NCBI GenBank assembly: GCA_020443295.1
Contig: JAGRIJ010000049.1
Coordinates: 34,953-98,952, forward strand
Direction of reading: 5' to 3'
Source: Alphaproteobacteria bacterium
Lineage (GTDB): Bacteria; Pseudomonadota; Alphaproteobacteria; Micavibrionales; Micavibrionaceae
DNA: 64,000 bases
Part shown: piece after piece, positions 1 through 8,608 of the stretch
How positions within the stretch are numbered: the stretch's first letter is position 1
How the letters are laid out: every line of letters begins with the position of its first letter
The notes under the pieces: model-generated
What the model saw: the letters and a program-made list of their open reading frames with translations, nothing else
Databases searched by the model: none
What the model was told of the DNA's origin: nothing
Position numbers and translations under genes: made by a program

Positions 1-20
1 TCAATGCCGAAACCAGAAAA

Positions 21-404
21 ATGAACGTCCTAAACAGCCTGATCCTCTCCTACTACACAGCAGCAACAGCACAGATGATTCAATACATGTACGTATACAC
101 ATTCGATCCTGAAAAAATGGCCTATCATGGCTTTCTGAATGGCGGTTGGCCCGTCATGCTAGGCATAGTGATCTATGCGATCTACTCCCCACTCAGATAT
201 ATATTCCTCACGCCGTTAATATATTTTCTTGTGAGTTTTGCATTGCCGTTTTTATATTTCTCTCTGGTTCCTCTGGGAGCAGCTTTATTGTTCTTCACCA
301 ATGACCCGCGAATTTCAGGGTTTTTATTTTTGATTCTGCATTTCCTGATTATCTCGGCCCTCACAGCGTTTAGGAACAAAAATCATACAAAACCTACCCC
401 TTAA
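21..404 (+). CDS. Small hydrophobic membrane protein, unknown
   Basis: A 127-residue protein with three or four hydrophobic stretches (about residues 40-55, 60-90 and 95-115) and a short basic C-terminus, so probably an inner-membrane protein. I do not recognise a family. The ATG is the first in the frame, but there is only 20 bp of upstream sequence, so the true start may lie outside the window. Its 3' end overlaps by 11 bp the end of the leftward membrane protein gene that follows (convergent). Composition is more AT-rich than the flanking genes. The hydrophobic pattern makes it look coding, but no motif confirms it. Confidence 0.5.
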   Translation: MNVLNSLILSYYTAATAQMIQYMYVYTFDPEKMAYHGFLNGGWPVMLGIVIYAIYSPLRYIFLTPLIYFLVSFALPFLYFSLVPLGAALLFFTNDPRISGFLFLILHFLIISALTAFRNKNHTKPTP

Positions 405-900
405 CCTTCTGCTTGATCATATAGCCGATCGCCGCCGCGCAGAACGCGAAGAACAGCGCGCAGAGAACGCCGATCACAATATCGTGCCCGTCCAGCACCA
501 TCCACGCCCCGGCCACAACAAACAGGAGCGAAATAATCTCCAGTATGATCAGCGTCGGCAGATTATGCGACTTCGCGGAATTCCGGTACGCCTCCCCCAC
601 GCCCAGCTTTTCGGTCGAGCGCTCCATCCCCTCCGTCACCCGCCACGTCCAGAGGGTAAACCCGACCATAAACAACAGGACAATCGCCACGTTCGGCCAC
701 GGCCCGAAGGAAATCTGCACACCCACCACCACCGGCAGCATGATGATATACATCCGCTTGACGGACCGGCGCAGGCGCTCTTCCTCCGCCGCGCTGCGGA
801 TCACGTAGCCCCTCCCCATGATGCCCCATGGATAAAACACGGAATTCCCGGCAACGTCTTTCTTGAAGATCCCGCTGACCAGCCCGTCGAAATAGCCCAT
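394..900 (-). CDS. Four-helix membrane protein, unknown
   Basis: A 168-residue protein with about four predicted membrane segments (near residues 50-65, 68-85, 115-133 and 140-160) and a charged N-terminal cytoplasmic part rich in Arg and Glu. No family is recognised. It begins with ATG 5 bp after the stop of the sterol-desaturase-like gene on the same strand, so it is probably the last gene of that leftward operon. The codon usage is the same GC-rich type as its operon neighbours. A membrane role alongside a membrane-bound lipid hydroxylase is an inference from position only. Confidence 0.75.
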   Translation of the reverse strand: MGYFDGLVSGIFKKDVAGNSVFYPWGIMGRGYVIRSAAEEERLRRSVKRMYIIMLPVVVGVQISFGPWPNVAIVLLFMVGFTLWTWRVTEGMERSTEKLGVGEAYRNSAKSHNLPTLIILEIISLLFVVAGAWMVLDGHDIVIGVLCALFFAFCAAAIGYMIKQKVKG

Positions 901-905
901 GACGC

Positions 906-1892
906 CTAGCCCTGCGCTTCGGGCTGCTTGGCTGCGCGCCCCATCCCCGGCGCCTTGGTCTTGAGTGCCTTGCGCTTTTCCTTGTTGAGAAACGGCCAGA
1001 GAAGCTGGTGCGTGAATTTCGCGGGCATGAACTCGCTGATCCCGATATTCACGGGCGGGCGGCGGTCCTGCGGGTTGATGAACGTCCCGAACAGGATATC
1101 CCAGAGCACGACGTTCTCGCCGTAATTCTTGTTCCCCTCCTTGATATCGCGGCTGTGGTGCCAGCGATGCAGCCCCGGCGTGTTGAACACATACGAAAGC
1201 CAGCCAAACCGCATCTCCACGTTACAATGCGTGAGCATTCCGATAAACGCGGTGACCGCCGCCAGCCATTGCAGCACCTCCATCGGCGCGCCCAGCAGTG
1301 TCAGCGGGACCATTCCCATAACGACGCGGTAAAAACTGTCCATGAAATGGAAGCGCCCGGTATTGACGAACCACAGGCGTGTGACGCTGTGATGCACGGC
1401 ATGAAAGCGCCACAATATAGGGATTTCATGCGCCGTCCGGTGCGACCAGTAGAGGAAAAACTCCGACGCCACCACGGCAAACGCCACCTGCAAACCCATC
1501 GGCCAGCTGCGCGGCCACAGATCGGCCCCCAGCACCCCATACCCCTGCGCCGTCGCAGGCGTAAACAGCTCGGACAGGCCGATCACCGAGGCGAACAGGA
1601 ACAGCGTGTGCACGGTCCCCTTTGTGGTCAGTGTATGCGCGATATCGGCAAACGTCTGCCCGTCCGGTTCCTGCCATTCGCGCTCGTGCGGCATGAACCG
1701 CTCAAGGAAAAACAGCGAAACGATCAGCACGATATAGGAAAAAATGAATCCCATGATCGGAAGATCGAACGAAAAGGCGATCCCCGTAAGGGTCAGGCAC
1801 AGCGAAAACAGCCCCGGCCACGCGGCCCAGGAGAGCCAGTATTTCAGGGGGGATTCATCGCCTTCGGGCAAAGTCTGTACCGTCTGTTCCAT
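906..1892 (-). CDS. Sterol desaturase / fatty acid hydroxylase family membrane enzyme
   Basis: A 328-residue integral membrane di-iron enzyme of the fatty acid hydroxylase superfamily. The three diagnostic histidine clusters are visible: HRTAH at 151-155, HAVHH at 164-168 and HRWHH at 242-246. These bind the two irons that activate O2 for hydroxylation or desaturation of a lipid. Hydrophobic segments flank them (about 25-62, 95-110, 130-150 and 185-220). The substrate cannot be told from sequence; bacterial members act on carotenoids, hopanoids or sterols, ether lipids or fatty acids. It starts 2 bp after the epimerase stop codon and is followed within 5 bp by a small membrane protein, so these genes are very likely co-transcribed. 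Confidence 0.88.
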   Translation of the reverse strand: MEQTVQTLPEGDESPLKYWLSWAAWPGLFSLCLTLTGIAFSFDLPIMGFIFSYIVLIVSLFFLERFMPHEREWQEPDGQTFADIAHTLTTKGTVHTLFLFASVIGLSELFTPATAQGYGVLGADLWPRSWPMGLQVAFAVVASEFFLYWSHRTAHEIPILWRFHAVHHSVTRLWFVNTGRFHFMDSFYRVVMGMVPLTLLGAPMEVLQWLAAVTAFIGMLTHCNVEMRFGWLSYVFNTPGLHRWHHSRDIKEGNKNYGENVVLWDILFGTFINPQDRRPPVNIGISEFMPAKFTHQLLWPFLNKEKRKALKTKAPGMGRAAKQPEAQG

Positions 1893-1894
1893 CG

Positions 1895-2947
1895 CTAAAC
1901 CTTCGCTGCGCTTTTCTGTTGCGCGGAGCCCGCGCCGACCGAATAATAATCCTTATACCACTCCATGAATTTTTTCATCCCCTCCCGCAGGCTCGTCTTG
2001 GGCCGGAATCCGACCGCCGCCTCCAGCGAGTCCGTATCGGCATAGGTCGCGTACACATCGCCCGGCTGCATGGGGAGAAAATTCTTTTTCGCTTCGATGC
2101 CAAGCTCTTCCTCGACGATCTGAATCAAATCCATGAGGTTTTCGGGCGAATGGGCTCCGATATTGTAGATACGATACGGATCGGCGCTTAGCGAAGGATC
2201 GGGATTCATCGCATCATATGAAGGATTTGACTGCGGGATAAATTCCAGTACGCGCTCCATCGATTCAACAATGTCGTCAATATAGGTAAAGTCCCGTTTC
2301 ATGTCCCCGTTATTGTAGACATCAATCGCTTTCCCCGCGACAATCGCGTTACTGAACTTGAAGTAAGCCATATCCGGCCGCCCCCAAGGCCCGTAGACCG
2401 TAAAGAACCGCAGCCCTGTGCAGGGTATGCCGTAAAGATGCGCATAGCTGTGCGCCATCAGCTCCCCGCCCTTCTTCGTCGCCGCATAAAGGCTGACCGG
2501 ATGATCGACATTATCCTTTTCCGAAAACGGCAGCTTGCGGTTCGCCCCGTAAACCGAGGATGAGGACGCAAACACAAGATGCCGCACACCGTTATGCCGA
2601 CACCCTTCCAGAACATTCAGAAAACCCGTGACATTGCTCTGCACATAGGCTTTCGGGTTTTGCAGGGAATACCGCACCCCCGCCTGCGCCGCGAGATTGA
2701 CCACGATCTCCGGCTTGAAGGTGGAAAACAGCGCCGCCATCCCCGCATCGTCCGCCAGATCAAGCACTTTAAAAGTAAAATTTTTGCAGCTCTCTAAAAC
2801 CTTTAGCCGCCCCTGTTTAAGCGATACATCATAATAATCATTGAGATTGTCGATCCCCATGATCGTATACCCGCCGCTCGCGCAAAGCCGCTTGACGAAA
2901 TGAAACCCGACAAACCCCGCCGCCCCGGTGACCAGAACACGCGTCAT
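1895..2947 (-). CDS. NAD-dependent nucleotide-sugar epimerase, UDP-glucuronate 4-epimerase-like
   Basis: A 350-residue short-chain dehydrogenase/reductase of the extended (GalE-like) class. The NAD-binding glycine motif GAAGFVG is at 8-14 and the catalytic YxxxK is Y154-K158 within SLYAATKKGG. That context, with the downstream LRFFTVYGPWGRPDMA segment, is typical of UDP-glucuronate 4-epimerases, which make UDP-galacturonate for surface polysaccharide or LPS. The start ATG overlaps the stop codon of the upstream small secreted-protein gene, showing translational coupling. The next gene is the desaturase-like enzyme 2 bp on. Exact substrate is inferred from motif context; dTDP- or other UDP-sugar specificity is possible. 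Confidence 0.88.
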   Translation of the reverse strand: MTRVLVTGAAGFVGFHFVKRLCASGGYTIMGIDNLNDYYDVSLKQGRLKVLESCKNFTFKVLDLADDAGMAALFSTFKPEIVVNLAAQAGVRYSLQNPKAYVQSNVTGFLNVLEGCRHNGVRHLVFASSSSVYGANRKLPFSEKDNVDHPVSLYAATKKGGELMAHSYAHLYGIPCTGLRFFTVYGPWGRPDMAYFKFSNAIVAGKAIDVYNNGDMKRDFTYIDDIVESMERVLEFIPQSNPSYDAMNPDPSLSADPYRIYNIGAHSPENLMDLIQIVEEELGIEAKKNFLPMQPGDVYATYADTDSLEAAVGFRPKTSLREGMKKFMEWYKDYYSVGAGSAQQKSAAKV

Positions 2948-3441
2948 GGCTGGTCCCCTTCCTTCTCCTTGGTCTTCTCAACCATTTCCTTCTGCTGCTC
3001 GATCAGGTCTTTCGGCGGAGGCGGCAGGGGAGAACCGTCCAGCTTCTGCTTGGTCGGGTCCACCCCGAGAATCTGTGCAAACAGGATTTTCAACTGCTGC
3101 ATGATCGAAAATTTTTCCATAAGGTAATCGGAACTGGAGCATTCCATCTTCTTTTCATCCAGCCTCGTCTTGGCCGCCTTAAAGGAAGTATCGCGGAGAT
3201 CTTCAAGTTTCTCTATCTGCTTTTTATTCTCTTCGGGAACAAAACGCTTGATGATGCCCTCGCCCATCGCCGTATCTTTCTGGCAAAACGCGTTATAGGC
3301 ATCGACCTGCGCGGCAAGCTTCACCGTTTCGCTCAACGTATCCGCCTCAGCCGGTGGATCGGGCTGGGCGCAAAACGCCTGCCCCGGAAACCCGCCGAGC
3401 AGAACAAGGGCCACAAGAAAAATGCGAATTCTTAAACTCAT
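2944..3441 (-). CDS. Small secreted protein, unknown
   Basis: A 165-residue protein with a clear signal peptide (hydrophobic core at about residues 6-20, Ala-x-Ala-like site near FCAQP). The mature part is helical and charged, has three Cys in total, and has a Pro-rich then Lys/Glu-rich tail. No family recognised. I chose the ATG at 3441 because it places the signal peptide at the N-terminus; a longer reading frame upstream to 3549 would bury it and overlap tsaC. Its stop overlaps the epimerase start (ATGA). A periplasmic or envelope role is likely; function is unknown. Confidence 0.72.
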   Translation of the reverse strand: MSLRIRIFLVALVLLGGFPGQAFCAQPDPPAEADTLSETVKLAAQVDAYNAFCQKDTAMGEGIIKRFVPEENKKQIEKLEDLRDTSFKAAKTRLDEKKMECSSSDYLMEKFSIMQQLKILFAQILGVDPTKQKLDGSPLPPPPKDLIEQQKEMVEKTKEKEGDQP

Positions 3442-3517
3442 AAAAAGCCTATGATTTTTCAAGCCTGTACCTCGTTTTTTTAGCACGAAAAAGCTCAAAA
3501 GGAACAGGGTAAATGAT

Positions 3518-4504
3518 TTAGGCCTGCGTCGCACGCCGCAAGCGGTCATTAATCGCCACCCCGATCCCCGCCTCGGGAATGGGCATCACGGCAATCGCTT
3601 TATGCGCGGGCTGATCCAGTTGCCGCATCATGGCAAACAGATTGGCCGCCGCCTCGTAAAGATCGCCCTCCTCGCTGAGATTCCGCAAACTCTCCTCCGG
3701 CAGATCCTTGGCCGCCCCGCCGCCGCGTATCCCCATGAACTTTACCGAACCGAACGCCAGCAGCGCCTCCCCCGGCGCAAGGTCGATCGCGTTCATCCGC
3801 ACGGGGATGGAGGGCGCATAATGTTTCAGTAATTGCCCCGGCGAACGCGGCGCATCGGGATCGCCCTTATCGTAAGACACAGAACGGCCCAGAACCTCGG
3901 AAATCTCCTCCGCAGTAACCGCGCCGGGCCGCACCACCGCAGGCTCCCCGGACGAAAGATCGAGCACCGTGGACTCAACCCCCACGCCGCACGCCCCGGC
4001 CGCAAGGATCAGGCCGACCTCATCCCCGAACGCCTCCGCCACATGCGCAGGCGTGGTAGCACTGAGAGTGCCGGACTTATTCGCGCTCGGCGCGGCCAGC
4101 GGAACCCCGCAGGCCTTCAGAACGGAAAGCGCCACGTCATGCTTGGGAATCCGCACCGCCAGGGTCGCAAGCCCCGCCCCGGCGAGTTCGCTGACCGGGC
4201 AATCGTGTGTGCGTTTGAGGATCAGGGTCAGCGGCCCCGGCCAGAACGCATCCGCCGCCGCCAGAGCTTCCTGCGTCATTTCGACAAGGCCGGAAGCCTG
4301 CAAGGCGCTATGACAATGAATAATCAGAGGATTGAACGAAGGCCGCCCCTTCGCGGCATAAATCTTCGCCACCGCCTGCCCGTCCAGCGCGTTCGCCGCC
4401 AGCCCGTAGACCGTTTCGGTCGGCAGGCCCACAAGCCCGCCCGCTTGAAGAATACGGGCGGCCTCTGTAATGGCTTCCGCGCTGGGAGTCATAATGCGGC
4501 TCAT
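3518..4504 (-). CDS. tsaC: Threonylcarbamoyl-AMP synthase (Sua5/YrdC/TsaC family)
   Basis: Makes threonylcarbamoyl-AMP from threonine, bicarbonate and ATP, the first step of the t6A37 modification of ANN-decoding tRNAs. A YrdC domain fills about residues 1-195: the LPTETVYGLAANA motif and KGRPSFNPL (substrate and ATP binding) are plain. A C-terminal Sua5-type domain follows, with the RSPGQLLKHYAP linker motif, so this is the long Sua5 form (328 aa) rather than the short TsaC form. Start taken at ATG 4504; an ATG 13 bp downstream is also possible, while extension to 4540 would begin inside a direct repeat. The gene lies leftward at the head of the 0.4-4.5 kb group. Confidence 0.93.
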   Translation of the reverse strand: MSRIMTPSAEAITEAARILQAGGLVGLPTETVYGLAANALDGQAVAKIYAAKGRPSFNPLIIHCHSALQASGLVEMTQEALAAADAFWPGPLTLILKRTHDCPVSELAGAGLATLAVRIPKHDVALSVLKACGVPLAAPSANKSGTLSATTPAHVAEAFGDEVGLILAAGACGVGVESTVLDLSSGEPAVVRPGAVTAEEISEVLGRSVSYDKGDPDAPRSPGQLLKHYAPSIPVRMNAIDLAPGEALLAFGSVKFMGIRGGGAAKDLPEESLRNLSEEGDLYEAAANLFAMMRQLDQPAHKAIAVMPIPEAGIGVAINDRLRRATQA

Positions 4505-4512
4505 GCCCCGAA

Positions 4513-4541
4513 CAAAGCCATTAACGGGCGCAAAAGGCAAG
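4513..4541 (+). repeat. 29-bp direct repeat, copy 1
   Basis: Identical at 27 of 29 positions to 5148-5176 (core AAAGCCATTAACGG, then CGCAAAA). The two copies bracket the orphan gene at 4567-5076. This copy lies just upstream of the tsaC start. Confidence 0.85.
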
Positions 4542-4566
4542 GTTTATGTTCCAATACCCAAGCATC

Positions 4567-5076
4567 CTAATGATCCATTCTTGTAAGTGAATCAACATCT
4601 CCCACGTATACTTCTGCATTCGTCTTCGTCACGCAGATTCCCCACACGTGCTTCATATCCCTCTTCTGGTACACAGCCTCCGGACCAATGATCGCGGCAA
4701 GCCTTGCCACGAAATCATCGTATTCGTCCTGACGAGCGCCCGAATATACTTTGATTTCTCCGGACCTTGTTGACCAAATCATTTCATAGGAAAAGATCCG
4801 CGGAGGGTTGTAATTGCTTGTTGGATTAAAGATGGTAGGCGGCAGCGCTGCTACAGTTTTGGATGCAAGATACATCCCTGTGAGTGGCTCAAAAACCCGC
4901 CCGTCAGCATCGTTGTGACTTAACTGTAAACACTTGCTTTTCAAGCTTTCCAGCTTTGATAACGGTTGCGTAGAAGTCAAAGCAGATTCCGCGCGTTTAT
5001 CCAGGAGTAAAAACAAAAAAGTTAAAAGTAGAATAAATACAAAAATTACGGAAATTGTATAAAAAACGGGTTTCAT
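4567..5076 (-). CDS. Orphan membrane-anchored protein, unknown
   Basis: A 169-residue protein with one N-terminal hydrophobic segment (about residues 6-26) with no clear cleavage site, so probably anchored in the inner membrane with a periplasmic domain. The soluble part has two Cys (after the LKSK stretch and in the WGICVTK stretch). No family is recognised. Base composition is clearly more AT-rich than tsaC and anmK on either side, and the gene is bracketed by 29-bp direct repeats at 4513 and 5148, which suggests a later insertion into the anmK-tsaC junction. It might be a lipoprotein-like cargo gene; no activity can be assigned. Confidence 0.65.
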   Translation of the reverse strand: MKPVFYTISVIFVFILLLTFLFLLLDKRAESALTSTQPLSKLESLKSKCLQLSHNDADGRVFEPLTGMYLASKTVAALPPTIFNPTSNYNPPRIFSYEMIWSTRSGEIKVYSGARQDEYDDFVARLAAIIGPEAVYQKRDMKHVWGICVTKTNAEVYVGDVDSLTRMDH

Positions 5077-5147
5077 TTCTCTGTTAAACTATGACTTTTT
5101 TGTAAGCGTCAAGACAAGCTCTAAGGATAACATATATAACCAACGCC

Positions 5148-5176
5148 CAAAGCCATTAACGGACGCAAAATGCAAG
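5148..5176 (+). repeat. 29-bp direct repeat, copy 2
   Basis: Second copy of the repeat at 4513-4541 (two mismatches in 29). It lies 11 bp beyond the 3' end of anmK. The 635-bp repeat-to-repeat unit contains just the orphan gene. Confidence 0.85.
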
Positions 5177-5186
5177 ACGTATTGCT

Positions 5187-6293
5187 CTAAAGCGCCTGAC
5201 GCGCAGAACTTTGCGGATGATACAAAACCCCGCCCGTCAAAGGCTTCGGCACCCCTGTCGTTCCCGGCTCGGTGAGCGGCAGACCAAGCAGCGACCGCAC
5301 GGCGAGGTAAGCGAACCCCTGCGCCTCCAGAACATCGCCCTGCCACCCCAGCGCCTCGACCGGCGCGACCGGAACCTGAAACAGCGCCTGCAGCCGCTTC
5401 ATCAGGAAACCGTTATGCCGTCCCCCGCCCGTCACATACACGGCGCGCGGCGGCTTCGGGCACAGGCTGATCCCTTTCTCGATGCTCCGCACCGTAAACT
5501 CCAGCAGCGTCGCCGCCCCGTGAGCATCGGCAAGCTTCTCCACCGCCTTCACATCCCATGCATCGCGGTCCAGCGATTTGGGAGGCTTCTGCACAAAATA
5601 AGGATGCGCCATCCAATGAAAGAGCAACGCCTCATCCGCCCGCCCCGCGGAAGCCAGCAACCCGTCCCGGTCGTAGGAAAACCCGGTGCGCCTTGAAACG
5701 AAATCATCCAGAAGCGCATTCCCCGGCCCGCAATCGAACGCGAGAATCTCGCCCTCCCCGATCCATGTGATATTGGAAACTCCGCCGATATTCAAAATGG
5801 CCAAAAGTTTGTCCAATTCATGCGCCAGGGCACGGTGATAAAGGGGAAGAAGCGGCGCACCCTGCCCGCCCGCCTGAACATCCGCCACCCGCATCTGCCC
5901 GACCACCGGAAGGCCGCACGCATCGGCGAGCGCCTGCGCATCGCCGATCTGCCATGTGAATTTCGCGCCCGGATCATGAAAGATCGTCTGCCCGTGAAAG
6001 CCGATAACATCGACGGTTCGCGGATCAATATTGTTATCGGACAAAAATTTATCCAAATAGGCGATATGCCGCTCGGTCACTATCTTTTCAGCCGCATCGG
6101 TTTCCGACCCCCTCTCACTCTGACCGAGAACGGCCCGAATCACCCCGCGATCCTCCGGCGAATAAGGGTAACTCCCCGCCGCCAGAGGCGTGACCGAAGC
6201 CTCCCCGTCGGTCTTAATCCATGCGATATCTACACCATCAAATGAAGTTCCGGACATAAGTCCAATTGCGCTATGGATTTTTTTATGTATCAT
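5187..6293 (-). CDS. anmK: Anhydro-N-acetylmuramic acid kinase
   Basis: Phosphorylates and opens 1,6-anhydro-MurNAc from recycled peptidoglycan, giving MurNAc-6-phosphate; cytoplasmic. The family signature MSGTSFDGVD is at residues 13-22 (ATP-binding start), followed by GFHGQTIFHDP and a DCGPGNALLDD segment, all typical of AnmK. Length (368 aa) is normal. The gene diverges from tyrS across a 53-bp gap, a pairing I recall as common in alphaproteobacteria. Start at ATG 6293 has no strong ribosome site; an internal ATG at MSGTS (6257) would remove residues just before the motif and is less likely. Confidence 0.93.
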   Translation of the reverse strand: MIHKKIHSAIGLMSGTSFDGVDIAWIKTDGEASVTPLAAGSYPYSPEDRGVIRAVLGQSERGSETDAAEKIVTERHIAYLDKFLSDNNIDPRTVDVIGFHGQTIFHDPGAKFTWQIGDAQALADACGLPVVGQMRVADVQAGGQGAPLLPLYHRALAHELDKLLAILNIGGVSNITWIGEGEILAFDCGPGNALLDDFVSRRTGFSYDRDGLLASAGRADEALLFHWMAHPYFVQKPPKSLDRDAWDVKAVEKLADAHGAATLLEFTVRSIEKGISLCPKPPRAVYVTGGGRHNGFLMKRLQALFQVPVAPVEALGWQGDVLEAQGFAYLAVRSLLGLPLTEPGTTGVPKPLTGGVLYHPQSSARQAL

Positions 6294-6346
6294 GAATCAT
6301 ATTCTCCAACATTTATGCAGTGTGGCATGACCACAATATTTTAATT

Positions 6347-7603
6347 ATGAGCTCTTATAAATCGGATTTTCTGAATATTCTGACCGAGCGCGGCTTTATA
6401 CACCAGTGCAGCGACTTCGAAGGCCTTGACCTTAAACTCTCGACCGGATCGCAAACCGGTTATATCGGCTTCGATGCGACCGCTGACAGCCTGCACGCCG
6501 GCTCCCTCGTCCAGATCATGATGCTCTACTGGTTCCAGAAAACCGGACACAAGCCGATCACGCTGATGGGGGGCGGCACGACCAAGATCGGCGACCCGTC
6601 AGGAAAAGATGAAAGCCGCAAGATGCTGAACGATGCGACGATCGCCGGTAACATCAAGGGCATTACATGGATCCTCTCCGTTTTCCTGAAATTCGGCTAT
6701 GGCCGGAATGACGCCAAGCTGCTCAATAACTCCGACTGGCTGGAAAACCTGAACTATATCGATTTTCTCCGCGAATACGGTCCGCACTTCACGATCAACC
6801 GGATGATGACGTTTGATTCCGTAAAAAACCGACTGGAACGCGAACAGCCCCTCACCTTTCTGGAATTCAACTACATGATCCTGCAGGCCTATGACTTTCT
6901 GGAGCTTTACAGGCGCTATGGCGTAGTCCTACAGATGGGCGGCTCAGACCAGTGGGGCAATATTATTAACGGCGTTGAACTCTCCCGCCGCAAGGACGGC
7001 GCGCAGATCTTCGGTTTAACGACGCCTCTTCTGACGACCTCCTCCGGGGGTAAAATGGGCAAGACCGCCGAAGGCACGGTCTGGCTGGATGAAAAAAAGC
7101 TCCCCTCGTATGATTATTACCAGTTCTGGCGGAACACCGAGGACGCGGATGTGGGCCGCTTCCTGAAACTCTTCACGACCCTGCCTCTGGACGAAATCGC
7201 CAGGCTCGAACAACTGCAGGGACAGGAAATCAACGAAGCCAAGAAAGTCCTCGCCTTCGAAGCGACCCGCATGTGCCGGGGCGAACATGCCGCCGTGCAG
7301 GCGCAAAACACCGCCGTGGAAGTGTTCGAAAAAGGATCGGTCGGCGCGGACCTGCCTTTCGTTACAATCGAGATCGACCGCCTGAAACGCGGCGCCAGCG
7401 TCGTCGATCTTCTGGTCGAAACCGGCCTGAGCACATCAAAAGGAGAAGCCCGCAGGCTCATTCAGGGCGGCGGCGCCCGCGTGAATGATGTTCCCGTCGG
7501 CGCGGTCGAACAAACCGTGAGCATTTCCGACCTCTCCCGCGAAGGAATTATCAAAATCTCCTCGGGCAAAAAGAACCACGCGCTGGTCAAAATCCCGGCC
7601 TAG
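6347..7603 (+). CDS. tyrS: Tyrosyl-tRNA synthetase
   Basis: Charges tRNA-Tyr; class I synthetase of 418 residues, the usual bacterial TyrRS length. The HIGH-type motif appears as SLHAG (about 48-52), the KMSKS-type loop as GGKMGKT (about 230), and the tyrosine-binding region as GSDQWGNI. An S4 RNA-binding domain closes the protein ([18 protein letters not shown]). The ATG at 6347 is chosen because nine further in-frame residues upstream (from 6320) are not family-like. Divergent from anmK. Confidence 0.96.
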   Translation: MSSYKSDFLNILTERGFIHQCSDFEGLDLKLSTGSQTGYIGFDATADSLHAGSLVQIMMLYWFQKTGHKPITLMGGGTTKIGDPSGKDESRKMLNDATIAGNIKGITWILSVFLKFGYGRNDAKLLNNSDWLENLNYIDFLREYGPHFTINRMMTFDSVKNRLEREQPLTFLEFNYMILQAYDFLELYRRYGVVLQMGGSDQWGNIINGVELSRRKDGAQIFGLTTPLLTTSSGGKMGKTAEGTVWLDEKKLPSYDYYQFWRNTEDADVGRFLKLFTTLPLDEIARLEQLQGQEINEAKKVLAFEATRMCRGEHAAVQAQNTAVEVFEKGSVGADLPFVTIEIDRLKRGASVVDLLVETGLSTSKGEARRLIQGGGARVNDVPVGAVEQTVSISDLSREGIIKISSGKKNHALVKIPA

Positions 7604-7674
7604 GCGGGAAAATCAGGCTGGAAAACCATTCACTCTGCTCACGGGCTTAAATATAAGGGTTAAGCAGCGGGAGT

Positions 7675-7926
7675 ATGCGAATGTCTGTCTGGGAATTATG
7701 GATTGAGAGATATGTTGAGATTGTAGATGGTGAATCTGTCGAAGGAGAAGACTACTCGTTTTTTCCAAAAGAAGACAACGAGGATTATAGAACTAAGGTT
7801 CGCCTAGCCGGGAAAGGCGCAGAGAAGGTTTGGACGGTTGAAGCAGCCGACTTCAGTGACGCTTGTACGAAACTTCACAAATATATGGGTTGGCCTGACT
7901 ACATCCCGGAAGATAACTCCAGTTGA
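7675..7926 (+). CDS. Small acidic orphan protein, possibly frameshifted at the 3' end
   Basis: An 83-residue acidic, Trp- and Tyr-rich soluble protein; no family recognised. GC is visibly lower than in tyrS or the AsmA-like gene beside it, and it sits with a second orphan gene in a pocket between two housekeeping genes. Immediately after its stop, the +2 frame continues with a protein-like stretch to 8026 (acidic, ending PDEAYEWLDRTLPLFPLP). The original gene may therefore have been about 116 residues and have suffered a one-base shift near 7920. Two start choices exist (codons 1 and 3, both ATG). It might be an immunity-type or mobile accessory protein, but nothing proves it. Confidence 0.55.
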   Translation: MRMSVWELWIERYVEIVDGESVEGEDYSFFPKEDNEDYRTKVRLAGKGAEKVWTVEAADFSDACTKLHKYMGWPDYIPEDNSS

Positions 7927-8026
7927 AAGGAGAAAGATCGAGGAAGCTGAGCAACTCAAATGCAAGATACCCGATGAAGCTTATGAGTGGCTTGATAGAA
8001 CACTCCCGCTGTTTCCTTTGCCGTAG
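7927..8026 (+). pseudogene. Coding-like remnant downstream of the 83-aa orphan
   Basis: A 34-codon stretch in the +2 frame relative to the preceding gene, ending in TAG at 8026. It reads as a normal soluble C-terminus (ERRKIEEAEQLKCKIPDE, then AYEWLDRTLPLF) rather than random translation. No start codon with a ribosome site precedes it, so it is best explained as the tail of the upstream gene displaced by a frameshift, or as a remnant of another gene. Confidence 0.35.
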
Positions 8027-8047
8027 GAGTCATAGGAAAGAATACAC

Positions 8048-8371
8048 ATGGTTGCTTATCATGGACAAGAACAGATTGAAAAGGCTCTCTCTTTGATAAG
8101 AGAGACTTTTGGGCCGTTTCTAAACTCATGTAGTTTTGAGCTACGCGAAGATGGTCGGTTGTTGTATTTAAGAGTCGATGTTACATCTGATCTAGATAAG
8201 TCTAAAAGAGAAACGCTAATGAATTCATTCAAAGATCAAGCGAGCACGTTTCTCCAATCGCACTTCCTTGATGAAAATGGACAAATGCTAGATTTTGGAT
8301 GGATGGTGAACATCTACAGTAACGAATGGGCGGTAGATGTCGTGCTTCCCGAAGTAATCCTAGAAGAATAA
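8048..8371 (+). CDS. Orphan soluble protein in AT-rich pocket
   Basis: A 107-residue acidic protein without membrane segment or signal peptide. Alternating hydrophobic pattern (about 32-50) and a helical central part suggest a small alpha/beta fold; the tail is LPEVILEE. No family recognised. Base composition is AT-rich compared with flanking housekeeping genes, like the 83-aa orphan before it, which suggests recent acquisition of both. The ATG at 8048 has a modest purine-rich stretch upstream (AGGAAAGAA). Small paired proteins of this kind are often immunity or antitoxin genes, but no partner toxin is visible here. Confidence 0.55.
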   Translation: MVAYHGQEQIEKALSLIRETFGPFLNSCSFELREDGRLLYLRVDVTSDLDKSKRETLMNSFKDQASTFLQSHFLDENGQMLDFGWMVNIYSNEWAVDVVLPEVILEE

Positions 8372-8608
8372 TTTGCTTACGTCGAACTCCTATTCAGAAA
8401 TTTGATTAATTCTGATTTGTCAGGAGTTGGGCTCGCGTCCTGGGTTCTTCCCGTGTCTTGTTCGATTGTTCTCGGATACTCCGGTACTTGGCGCGCCAAC
8501 ACCAAGATCCATTTGCCTTACCTTTCCGCGGAATACCTTCAGGGCAACATCTCGCGTTGCGTCGGAGAGGTAAGGATCAACAGATCGGCCATGGCGGGGC
8601 TGAAAATC
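8372..8608. other. Gene-free gap
   Basis: About 240 bp between the orphan gene and the 3' end of the leftward AsmA-like gene. An open frame at 8402-8632 exists but shows no ribosome site and an unlikely amino-acid composition; it overlaps the end of the AsmA-like gene. I see no hairpin or repeat here. The sequence could be decayed coding DNA related to the adjoining AT-rich pocket. Confidence 0.4.
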
